Made by a program: the position numbers and the translations under genes | Shown: piece by piece, positions 57,176 to 64,000 of the stretch | How positions within the stretch are numbered: position 1 is the stretch's first letter | Layout: the number at the start of each line of letters is the position of its first letter | Assembly (NCBI GenBank): GCA_947593925.1 | Contig: CANQDU010000002.1 | Coordinates: 124,001 to 188,000, forward strand | Length of the DNA: 64,000 nt | Source: an uncultured Clostridia bacterium | GTDB lineage: Bacteria > Bacillota > Clostridia > Oscillospirales > JAAYOS01 | Direction of reading: 5' to 3' | Notes under the pieces: generated by a model | Seen by the model: the letters and a program-made list of their open reading frames with translations, nothing else | What the model was told of the DNA's origin: nothing | The model's database searches: none

Positions 57176-59806
57176 ATGAAGCTCATGCTGCTCGACGGGA
57201 CGAACCTCGTCCACCGCGCCTACTACGGGATACGCCCGTTTACAACTAAGGACGGACTGCACACGAACGCCGTCTACGGCTTTTTCACGACGCTTGTGCG
57301 GCTCCTCGAGGAGGAGAAGCCGGACGGGGTACTCGTCGCGCTGGACACACACGCGCCCACCTTCAGAAGACTGAAATACGAAGCCTACAAAGCTCAGCGT
57401 TCCCCGATGGACGCTGAGCTTCTCGAACAGATGCCGCTCGTAGACGAACTGCTCGACGCTATGGGCGTCCGCCGCTATTCGTCCGACGGTTACGAGGCGG
57501 ACGATATCATAGGAACGCTCAGCCGCCTCAACGCGGAGCGGGGCGGGGAGACGGTCGTCGTCAGCGGCGACCGCGACATGCTCCAGCTCGCGGGCGAGAG
57601 GGTTTGCGTGAAGTTCGTCTCTACGGCGCAGGGTCAGACGACGACAAAGGTCTACACGCCCGAGAGCTTTGTCGAGGAGTACGGCTTCGAGCCGCTCCGA
57701 CTCATCGACCTGAAGGCGCTCATGGGCGACTCGTCGGACAACATCCCCGGCGTTCCCGGCATAGGGAAGAAGGGCGCGGGCGATCTGCTTCACATGTTCG
57801 GCACGCTCGACGGAGTGTACGAAAACCTCGATGACGAACGGATAAAGCCCGCCATGCGCCGCAAGCTCGTCGAAGGAAAGGACAGCGCTTACTCGAGCTA
57901 CGACCTCGCGACGATAGACAGGTTCATGCCGCTTGACTTCGGCCCGGACGATATCGGCCCGGCGAACCCGGACAACTCCAAGCTGTACGCGCTCTGCGTG
58001 AAGCTGGAATTCCGCTCCTTCATAGAAAAGTTCGGACTCTCGGACGGCTCGGGCGGCTCCGCCACGGAGCACGCCGCGGAGAAGTTCGAGCGGAAAGAGC
58101 TCGACGAAGCGACGGCGGGGGAGCTGCTCGCGCTCGACGGATTTGCCGTCGCGTGGCAGCCGGGGCTCGGCGCGTTCGCGGCGGCGGCGGATGGAAGGAG
58201 CTTCCTCGTCCGCGCCTCCGGCTTCACGCGCGAAGGCTACGAGGATCTGCTGAAAAAAGCGTTCGGCGGGGAAAAGAAGCTTGCTCTGCACGGCTCGAAG
58301 CAGTTCTTCCGGGAGTTGATGGAGTGCGGCGTGGAGCCGTCCCCGGCGGAGTTTGACACCGAGCTCGCGGCGTATCTCATCGACCCGTCGCTCGGGAAGT
58401 ACCCGCTCGAGCGTGTAGGATTTTCCTACCTCGGTCGCAAGCTTCCGTCCGCGTCGGCGTATGCCGGGGAGGACAGCTTCGGCGTGCTCGGCGACGCGGA
58501 GGCCGCCTCTGACGCTCTGTACTCCCACGCCGAGGCGGTGTGGGAGCTTCGGAAGCTGCTCGGAGAGAGGATAGATTCGCTCGATATGCGCCCGCTTCTC
58601 TGCGAGCTCGAGCAGCCGCTCGCGCTGGTGCTCGCGGAGATGGAGCGCGCGGGAATGTCGCTTGACGGCGCGGCGCTCCGCGCCTTCGGGGACACTCTCG
58701 GCGCGCGCATTTCGGAGCTGGAAGAGACGATATACGCGCTCGCGGGCAAGAAATTCAACATCAACTCCACGAAGCTCCTCGGCGAGCTGCTGTTCGAGAC
58801 GCTGGGTCTCCCGCCGGTGAAAAAGACCAAGACCGGCTACTCGACCGACATCGACGTGCTCGAGAAGCTCCGCGGGAAGCACCCGATAATCGACTGCATA
58901 ATCGAGTTCCGACAGCTCACGAAGCTGAAGAGCACCTACTGCGACGGACTTCTCAAGGTCATAGACGCGGACGGGCGCGTGAGGACTACCTTCAACATGA
59001 CCGCCACCGCCACCGGACGCCTCAGCTCCACCGACCCGAACCTTCAGAACATCCCGGTGCGGCGCGAGCTTGGGAGCGAGATCCGCCGCTGCTTCCGCGC
59101 GGAGGAGGGATGCACCCTCGTCGATGCGGACTATTCTCAGATAGAACTGCGCATCCTTGCGCACATAGCAAACGACGAGGCGATGATAAAGGGCTTTGCC
59201 GAGGGCGAGGACATCCACACGATAACCGCGTCGCAGGTGTTCGGCGTGCCTCGCGGAGAGGTCACGGGCGAGCTTCGCCGCCGCGCGAAGGCCGTCAACT
59301 TCGGCATCGTGTACGGTATATCCGCCTTCTCGCTTGCCGACGACCTGCACGTCTCGAACGCCGAGGCGAAGGACTATATAGACAGCTATCTCAGCCACTA
59401 TCACGGCATCCGTGACTATATGGAGCGCTCGCGCGAGAGCGCAAAGGAGCTCGGATACGTCACGACGCTCCTCGGACGGAGACGTTACCTTCCCGAGCTG
59501 AAGTCGAAGAACTTCAACCTGCGCTCGTTCGGCGAGCGCGCGGCGATGAACGCCCCGATACAGGGCAGCGCTGCCGACGTGATAAAGCTCGCGATGCTCC
59601 GCGTCCGCGACCGGCTCCGCCGGGACGTGCCGGAGGCGAAGCTAGTCATGCAGATACACGACGAGCTCATCGTCGAGACGCCGTCGGAGCGCGCGGAGGA
59701 GGTCAAGCGCCTGCTCTGCGAGGAGATGGAGGGCGTGATGCGGCTCCGAGTCCCGCTCGTGGCGGACGCGGCGAGCGGCCGCACGTGGTACGACGCGAAG
59801 AACTGA
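57176..59806 (+). CDS. polA: DNA polymerase I
   Basis: 876 residues. 5'-3' exonuclease domain (about 1-290): LMLLDGTNLVHRAYYGI, YEADDIIGTLSRL, SGDRDMLQL and LMGDSSDNIPGVPGIGKKGA. The middle domain lacks the DxE of an active proofreading site (only EFDTELAAYLIDP is kept), so it is probably without 3'-5' exonuclease, as in Bacillus. Polymerase domain: TATGRLSSTDPNLQNIPVR, VDADYSQIELRILAHIA, RRRAKAVNFGIVYGIS and QIHDELIVE. ATG 57176 has GGAGGGA before it; 22 upstream codons are rejected. Confidence 0.97.
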   Translation: MKLMLLDGTNLVHRAYYGIRPFTTKDGLHTNAVYGFFTTLVRLLEEEKPDGVLVALDTHAPTFRRLKYEAYKAQRSPMDAELLEQMPLVDELLDAMGVRRYSSDGYEADDIIGTLSRLNAERGGETVVVSGDRDMLQLAGERVCVKFVSTAQGQTTTKVYTPESFVEEYGFEPLRLIDLKALMGDSSDNIPGVPGIGKKGAGDLLHMFGTLDGVYENLDDERIKPAMRRKLVEGKDSAYSSYDLATIDRFMPLDFGPDDIGPANPDNSKLYALCVKLEFRSFIEKFGLSDGSGGSATEHAAEKFERKELDEATAGELLALDGFAVAWQPGLGAFAAAADGRSFLVRASGFTREGYEDLLKKAFGGEKKLALHGSKQFFRELMECGVEPSPAEFDTELAAYLIDPSLGKYPLERVGFSYLGRKLPSASAYAGEDSFGVLGDAEAASDALYSHAEAVWELRKLLGERIDSLDMRPLLCELEQPLALVLAEMERAGMSLDGAALRAFGDTLGARISELEETIYALAGKKFNINSTKLLGELLFETLGLPPVKKTKTGYSTDIDVLEKLRGKHPIIDCIIEFRQLTKLKSTYCDGLLKVIDADGRVRTTFNMTATATGRLSSTDPNLQNIPVRRELGSEIRRCFRAEEGCTLVDADYSQIELRILAHIANDEAMIKGFAEGEDIHTITASQVFGVPRGEVTGELRRRAKAVNFGIVYGISAFSLADDLHVSNAEAKDYIDSYLSHYHGIRDYMERSRESAKELGYVTTLLGRRRYLPELKSKNFNLRSFGERAAMNAPIQGSAADVIKLAMLRVRDRLRRDVPEAKLVMQIHDELIVETPSERAEEVKRLLCEEMEGVMRLRVPLVADAASGRTWYDAKN

Positions 59807-59819
59807 GGGGGCGCGCTCT

Positions 59820-60254
59820 TTGGAGATACTTTTCGTATGCACCGGCAACACCTGCCGCAGCCCGATGGCGGAGGGACTGACAAACCTCGCGGCGGCGCGG
59901 GAAAACCTCCCGATACACGCCTCTTCCTGCGGTCTCGCGGCGATAAGCGTTCCCGCGAGCGAAAACGCCGTCGCGGCGGCGGCGGAGCTCGGCGCGGACA
60001 TATCGCGCCACACAGCTCGACAGGTGACGGAGGAGCTGCTTCGCCGCGCGGACGTCGTCCTCTGTATGAGCGCGCGGCATCTCTACGCCCTGAAAAGCGC
60101 GTTTCCTAAGTATTCCGACAAAATTTTCACGCTTTCCGGGCGGGATATAGCCGACCCCTACGGCGGCACCCTCGACGACTACCGTAAGTGTGCGACGCAG
60201 ATACGCGACGCGATAAATTCGATACTTCCCGCGCTGAAGGAGAGACTGAAATGA
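59820..60254 (+). CDS. Low-molecular-weight protein phosphatase, YwlE/arginine-phosphatase-like
   Basis: 144 residues. P-loop VCTGNTCRSPMAEGL at residues 6-20 with nucleophile Cys and Arg, and catalytic aspartate in DIADPYGG. The threonine in CTGNTCRS is the residue that distinguishes protein-arginine phosphatases (YwlE) from tyrosine phosphatases, which have Ile/Val there; so arginine phosphate is the favoured substrate (inference). TTG start at 59820 behind TGAGGGGG. No mcsAB genes in the window. Confidence 0.9.
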   Translation: MEILFVCTGNTCRSPMAEGLTNLAAARENLPIHASSCGLAAISVPASENAVAAAAELGADISRHTARQVTEELLRRADVVLCMSARHLYALKSAFPKYSDKIFTLSGRDIADPYGGTLDDYRKCATQIRDAINSILPALKERLK

Positions 60255-60706
60255 CCTTCGCCATACTGCCGATGACCTTCTCGCACCTCGACGAGATGGC
60301 GGAGCTAGAGCAGGTCTGCTTCTCGATGCCGTGGAGCCGCGCGAGCCTTCAGGACGAGCTCTCAAACGAGTACGCCGTCTACTACGTCGCCGAGGACGGG
60401 GACGGAAAGGTTGCGGGCTACGCCGGAATGCACGTCGTCCTCGACGAGGCGTACATAACAAACGTCGCCGTCCGCCCGGACGCGAGACGCAACGGCGTGG
60501 CGACGGCGCTCATGCGGCGGCTGGAGAACATCGCGCGCGGGAGCGGCGCCGTGCGGATGCTCCTCGAGGTTCGCGAGTCGAACTCGGCGGCGCGCGCCGC
60601 ATACGAAAAGCTGGATTTCAAGGCGATAGCAGTGCGCCCGAGGTACTACATAAAGCCCGCCGAGGACGCCGTAATATACGAGAAGATACTAAAAGAGGAC
60701 GAATAA
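60251..60706 (+). CDS. rimI: Ribosomal-protein-S18-alanine N-acetyltransferase
   Basis: 151-residue GNAT enzyme. LEQVCFSMPWSRASLQDEL, ITNVAVRPDARRNGVATALM and LEVRESNSAARAAYEKLDF are the RimI hallmarks. ATG 60251 overlaps the phosphatase stop (ATGA); AAGGAGA precedes. It overlaps tsaD by one base, the usual partner. Confidence 0.93.
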   Translation: MTFAILPMTFSHLDEMAELEQVCFSMPWSRASLQDELSNEYAVYYVAEDGDGKVAGYAGMHVVLDEAYITNVAVRPDARRNGVATALMRRLENIARGSGAVRMLLEVRESNSAARAAYEKLDFKAIAVRPRYYIKPAEDAVIYEKILKEDE

Positions 60707-61731
60707 TGCTTATCTTATCTGTTGAAAGCTCCTGCGACGAGACCGCCGTCGCCGTCACGCGCGACGGACGGGAGGTCCTTTCGGACAAGGTCGCAAGTCA
60801 GGTCGAGATGCACGCGATATACGGCGGCGTCGTGCCGGAATTGGCGTCCCGCAGTCACGCGGAGGCGATAGCCGGACTGTACCGCGAGGCGATACGCGAG
60901 GCGGGCATACGGCCGGAGGAGATAGACGCCGTCGCGGCGACCTTCGCGCCGGGACTTATCGGCGCTCTGCTCGTGGGACTGAACTTCGCGAAGGGACTTG
61001 CGTTCGCGCTCGACCGTCCGCTCGTGCCGGTCCACCACCACAGGGGGCACGTCGCGGCAAACTACCTCGCTTACCCTGAGCTAGAGCCGCCGTTCTGCGC
61101 GCTCGTCGCGAGCGGGGGACACACGCTCATCCTCGGCGTGGACGGCTACACCGACTACCGCGTGCTCGGCTGCACGCGGGACGACTCGGCGGGCGAGGCA
61201 TTCGACAAGGTCGCGCGGGTGATGGGGCTAGGATATCCCGGCGGCGTCGCGATAGACAGGGCGGCGGAGGGCGCGGACGAGCACGCCTACACGCTCCCGA
61301 AGTCCCGCGTGGACGGCGCGCCGCACGACATGAGCTTCTCCGGGCTCAAGACCGCCATGATAAACCTAGTCCACAACGCGGAGCAGAAGGGCGAGACGCT
61401 GCCCGTGGGCAACCTCGCGGCGTCCTTCCGCCTCGCGGTCTGCGAGGAGATAGTCCCGCGCGTCATAGACTGCGCCGTCTCCGAGGGGTACGGCAAGGTC
61501 GTGCTCGCCGGAGGCGTCGCCGCAAACAAGCGCCTGCGCGAGATGATGACGGAGGCGGCGGGGGAGAAGTCGCTCCGGCTGTTCATCCCGCCGGTGCGTC
61601 TCTGCGGAGACGCGGCGGCGATGATCGGCGCGCAAGGGTACTACGAGTTCATGGCGGGCCACACGTCCGGCATGGAGCAGAACGCCTACGCCTCGCTCGA
61701 CGCGGACTATAAGGAGCTGCCAAAAGAATAA
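60706..61731 (+). CDS. tsaD: tRNA N6-adenosine threonylcarbamoyltransferase
   Basis: 341 residues; transfers threonylcarbamoyl to A37 of ANN-decoding tRNAs with TsaB and TsaE. LSVESSCDETAVAV, GGVVPELASRSHAEAI, VHHHRGHVAAN (metal-binding histidines), SGGHTLI, GLGYPGGVAIDR and FSGLKTAMINLV identify it. tsaB and tsaE are not adjacent. Start ATG 60706 on the rimI stop. Confidence 0.97.
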   Translation: MLILSVESSCDETAVAVTRDGREVLSDKVASQVEMHAIYGGVVPELASRSHAEAIAGLYREAIREAGIRPEEIDAVAATFAPGLIGALLVGLNFAKGLAFALDRPLVPVHHHRGHVAANYLAYPELEPPFCALVASGGHTLILGVDGYTDYRVLGCTRDDSAGEAFDKVARVMGLGYPGGVAIDRAAEGADEHAYTLPKSRVDGAPHDMSFSGLKTAMINLVHNAEQKGETLPVGNLAASFRLAVCEEIVPRVIDCAVSEGYGKVVLAGGVAANKRLREMMTEAAGEKSLRLFIPPVRLCGDAAAMIGAQGYYEFMAGHTSGMEQNAYASLDADYKELPKE

Positions 61732-61742
61732 TTTGTAAAACG

Positions 61743-61778
61743 AATGGACGGCGCTTCGCGCCGTCCATTTTTTATATT
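61743..61778. terminator. Terminator between tsaD and thiamine pyrophosphokinase
   Basis: AATGGACGGCG, loop CTTCG, CGCCGTCCATT, then TTTTTATAT. Closes the long plus-strand run and probably also the convergent gene. Confidence 0.87.
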
Positions 61779-62412
61779 ATATATGCTCTCCCGGTCTGAG
61801 CTTTGACATGAGGACGAGCACCGTCCCGCGCTCCGCCGAAACCTCCGCCTCGCCCGACGCCCATGTGTTGCTCACGCCGAGCGGGAAGCCGTTCGTGAGC
61901 TCCGCGCCGCGAACCTCGTACTTTGTTCCGCTTATCGAGATACCCTCGCACCTGTCCGAGAGAGCGAACACCGAGAGCGACCAACCGTCGCGGCGGGGAA
62001 AGCGCCTCGCGCCGCCGGAGAATACCTCGGCGGCGGTGTCCGCGCCGAAGAGGCGCGCCCGCGCGCCGCGCTCCGCGATGTACGCCGCCGTCTGGATGTT
62101 CGCGAGCGCATGGTCGAGCCGCCCGCCGAAGGCACAGCAGGCGGCGACGTCGTCGCACCCGCGCTCGAGCGCGTACTTCGCGGCGAGCATCGTGTCGGTG
62201 TCGTCCTTGACGGATGGGAAGCGGACTATCGGGATACCCGCCGAGTCGGGCGCGTCCGCCGAGTCAAAGTCGCCGATGACGGCGTCCGGCGTGACGCCGA
62301 GCCGCGCGGCGTACTCGTACCCTCGGTCACACGCGAGGACGAGGTCGAACCGCCCACAGACGCCCTCGCGGGAGAAGTCCCCGCCGGATATTATAAGACA
62401 GCTTTTGCCCAT
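61777..62412 (-). CDS. Thiamine pyrophosphokinase
   Basis: 211 residues; converts thiamine to thiamine pyrophosphate with ATP. CLIISGGDFS, ACDRGYEYAARLGVTPDAVIG then DFDS, PSVKDDTDTMLAAKYAL and FGGRLDHALANIQT are the TPK signatures; the end (GVSNTWASGEAEVSAERGTVLVL) is the thiamine-binding beta domain. Encoded alone from its own promoter; no TPP riboswitch precedes it. GGGACGG is a modest ribosome site. Confidence 0.93.
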   Translation of the reverse strand: MGKSCLIISGGDFSREGVCGRFDLVLACDRGYEYAARLGVTPDAVIGDFDSADAPDSAGIPIVRFPSVKDDTDTMLAAKYALERGCDDVAACCAFGGRLDHALANIQTAAYIAERGARARLFGADTAAEVFSGGARRFPRRDGWSLSVFALSDRCEGISISGTKYEVRGAELTNGFPLGVSNTWASGEAEVSAERGTVLVLMSKLRPGEHI

Positions 62413-62444
62413 GACCGTCCCTCCGTGGTGTCGTTGATATCAAG

Positions 62445-62473
62445 AGTATAGCACCCGCCCGGGGCGCGGTCAA
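62445..62473 (-). promoter_or_regulatory. Promoter of the thiamine pyrophosphokinase gene
   Basis: Minus strand TTGACC (62468-62473), 17 bases, TATACT (62445-62450). Confidence 0.65.
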
Positions 62474-62486
62474 GACGCGGGCGCGG

Positions 62487-63041
62487 TCAGCCTTCGCATA
62501 GGGTTTCGTAAAACGAGTAGTCTACGGAGCCGCTCATCTTCTCCAACGCGCCTTCTTCAAGCTCTTTTACCATCAGGCAGTCCGGGTGAGGCAGATGTAT
62601 GTTCGGTCCGGCCTCGATCCCGAATAGGTAACTCGGCTGAAAGCCGCGAGATCTGTAATTGTCGGGGTTTCCCTCGACTAGCACGGCCTTGACCCCCAGA
62701 GACTTGGCTTTTTCAAAGCCGTATTCCAGCAGGTCCTTTGAGATGTGCTGCCTTTGCAGCTCTGTTTTTACGGCCACGGGCGTCAGCATCAGCAGCTCAT
62801 CCTCGTACCTTCCCTCGATGTGGAACCTTGAGAACATGGCGTATCCCACTACCTCGTCATATTCATTGACCATTATGAGCTCCAGCTCCGGGAGGTAATA
62901 TTTCTTTCGGCGAATTTCTTCGACCAGCCGCCGGACGGTCCTGCCTTCCTCCGGACTGTCCCATTTCGCGAAGACGTCCTCGACGAGCTCCAGCGACGGA
63001 AGAAGGTATTTTTCCTCCATCGACTTGATTATCCTTTGCAC
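62487..63041 (-). CDS. GNAT acetyltransferase, YhbS-like
   Basis: 184 residues. ELELIMVNEYDEVVGYAMFS and LMLTPVAVKTELQRQHISKDLLEYG form the acetyl-CoA region, here Q-R-Q-H-I-S in place of the common RGxG; VLVEGNPDNYRSRGFQPSY is the YhbS-type end. GTG 63041 is chosen because AGGAGG lies seven bases before it; ATGs further upstream have no site. Acceptor unknown. Confidence 0.82.
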   Translation of the reverse strand: MQRIIKSMEEKYLLPSLELVEDVFAKWDSPEEGRTVRRLVEEIRRKKYYLPELELIMVNEYDEVVGYAMFSRFHIEGRYEDELLMLTPVAVKTELQRQHISKDLLEYGFEKAKSLGVKAVLVEGNPDNYRSRGFQPSYLFGIEAGPNIHLPHPDCLMVKELEEGALEKMSGSVDYSFYETLCEG

Positions 63042-63129
63042 TGTGTTTCCTCCTATATGTCTATTTGCGTATATCATACCACCGAAATCCGCAAACCGCA
63101 ACATCCTGCGCGGGACGCGGCGCGGAGCG

Positions 63130-63136
63130 GGTCGAA
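63130..63136 (+). promoter_or_regulatory. Possible Spo0A box upstream of spoIIGA
   Basis: GGTCGAA, one mismatch from the consensus TGTCGAA, centred about 50 bases before a TATAAT (63183-63188) that has no good -35 box. This is the layout of a Spo0A-activated sigma-A promoter. Confidence 0.4.
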
Positions 63137-63213
63137 TGCGGTATGCGCAAAGTTTCGCTCGGTTTCACCCTTGCTACGGCGCTATAATATCCGGGTGGAC
63201 AGGGGGTGCGGAT

Positions 63214-64000
63214 ATGCGGACGGTCTATATTGACGAGCTGTTCCTGCTTAATCTTGCGGCGGACTATATCCTGCTTTACGGCGCGGCGCAGACCTCCGCC
63301 GCCCACTACAGCCGCCTTCGGCTGCTCGCGGGCGCGGCGTTCGGAGGACTGTACGCCGTCGCGGCGTATCTGCTTCCGGCGGCGGGGAGCCTCCCCGCGA
63401 AATTAGTCTCCGCCGCCGTGATGCTTCTTGCGGCGTTCGGATACGTCTCGCGGCGGCTTTTCCTCCGCCGCGCGGCGGCGCTTGCGGTATATTCCGCGAT
63501 AATGGGCGGCGCGGCATACGCGCTTTCGCTTGCCATGGGCGCGGACGCCCGGGGAGGGATGATCTATGCTCCGTGGACGCTCCGCGCCGCCATACTTGCG
63601 AGCGCGGCGGCGGTGGGCGCGGTAAGTATCGCCTCGCGCGGAAGCTCCCGTCAGCGAGAAAGCGGGAGCGTCCGCATAAGGCTGACGCTCGGCGGGAGAA
63701 CGGCGGAGTTTTCGGCGCTTCGGGACAGCGGGAACACCCTCCGCGACCCGCTCGACGGCTCGCCGGTGCTTGTCGTCGAGGTGGACGCGCTCGCGCCGCT
63801 CTTCCCGCCGGAGACTCTGCGGCTCCTGCGCAGTCCGTTCCCGGCGGACGTGATGGAGAAGCTGCCGCCGGAGGTGAAGTGGCGGCTCCTGCCGTTCGTG
63901 ACCGCCGCGGGCTCGCGGCTCGCGCCGGCGTTCCGGCCGGACTCGGCGGAGGCGGACGGCCGGAAAATACATATCCTCGCGGCGGTGTGCCGCGAGCCGC
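63214..64000 (+). CDS. spoIIGA: Sigma-E processing peptidase SpoIIGA, 3' truncated by the window
   Basis: 262 visible codons. The N-terminal half is a five-helix membrane domain beginning MRTVYIDELFLLNLAADYIL, the family start. The C-terminal half begins the aspartic-protease domain: VRIRLTLGGRTAEFSALRDS followed by GNTLRDPLDGSPV, with the catalytic aspartate in the DSGN motif. SpoIIGA removes the pro-sequence of sigma-E in the mother cell during sporulation. AGGGGGTG precedes the ATG. sigE should follow outside the window. Its presence argues that the organism forms spores or recently did. Confidence 0.92.
   Translation, partial: MRTVYIDELFLLNLAADYILLYGAAQTSAAHYSRLRLLAGAAFGGLYAVAAYLLPAAGSLPAKLVSAAVMLLAAFGYVSRRLFLRRAAALAVYSAIMGGAAYALSLAMGADARGGMIYAPWTLRAAILASAAAVGAVSIASRGSSRQRESGSVRIRLTLGGRTAEFSALRDSGNTLRDPLDGSPVLVVEVDALAPLFPPETLRLLRSPFPADVMEKLPPEVKWRLLPFVTAAGSRLAPAFRPDSAEADGRKIHILAAVCREP

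Noticed and set aside
57137-59404. 755-codon minus-strand frame opposite polA
   Set aside because: Long open frame caused by high GC; polA motifs run throughout the plus strand.
61743-62500. TPP riboswitch for the thiamine pyrophosphokinase gene
   Set aside because: The distance from promoter to start codon is too short and no CTGAGA-type core is seen.
1-64000. tRNA and rRNA genes
   Set aside because: Apart from the tRNA-like ends of tmRNA I saw no T-arm plus acceptor pattern; a covariance scan would be decisive.

Overview
This is a gene-dense, GC-rich bacterial chromosome segment. It most likely comes from an uncultured gut member of the Clostridia (Oscillospiraceae-like). The grounds are consensus sigma-A promoters, strong GGAGG ribosome binding sites, a T-box in front of the trp operon, clostridial ferredoxin-linked split glutamate synthase, a DegV protein, a sporulation protease (spoIIGA) at the right edge, and uronate catabolism. 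No phage, insertion sequence, CRISPR array, tRNA or rRNA gene was recognised. The taxonomic label is inference; the gene calls rest on motifs seen in the translated sequence.

Layout. 1-7.2 kb: end of an oligopeptide ABC transporter operon, small single genes (membrane protein, acetyltransferase, carboxylesterase, MATE exporter, flavin reductase) and a MerR regulator fused to a membrane RDD domain. 7.3-16.6 kb: a nitrogen-assimilation locus. Type III glutamine synthetase is divergent from a seven-gene operon holding a glutamate synthase split over separate genes (amidotransferase, FMN core, ferredoxin, flavoprotein, GXGXG domain), a type I glutamine synthetase and an ANTAR-domain RNA-binding regulator. 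Both divergent promoters lead straight into a short hairpin with an AANGGC hexaloop that excludes an intrinsic terminator, so both look like ANTAR-controlled attenuators. 16.6-21.8 kb: a uronate operon (mannonate dehydratase, SDR reductase, KDPG aldolase, KDG kinase) with a [FeFe]-hydrogenase-like gene behind it. 22-27.8 kb: an ECF sigma factor, an anti-sigma-like membrane protein, an ABC exporter and a lipoprotein. 29.2-36.1 kb: trpEGDCFBA behind a Trp T-box with UGG specifier. 36-42.2 kb: HAD hydrolase, DegV, acetyltransferases, smpB, a cyclophilin lipoprotein and ssrA (tmRNA).

42.2-46.4 kb is the accessory part: two arrays of short perfect hairpins, one containing a 275-bp block duplicated at 340-bp spacing, flank a transglutaminase-like lipoprotein gene, followed by two candidate micro-genes of 27 and 31 codons. 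46.4-61.7 kb is one long plus-strand run: FG-GAP-like lipoprotein plus two-component system, yqhQ, prmC, recA, recX, rimO, pgsA, cysS, polA, an arginine/tyrosine phosphatase, rimI and tsaD. It ends with convergent thiamine pyrophosphokinase, an acetyltransferase and divergent spoIIGA, which runs off the window.

The most interesting system is the paired ANTAR attenuation of the two glutamine synthetase / glutamate synthase transcription units by a regulator whose receiver domain has lost its phosphorylation site. Next come the membrane-tethered MerR-RDD regulator, the hairpin arrays and the 31-codon transcription unit with its own promoter, ribosome site and terminator.
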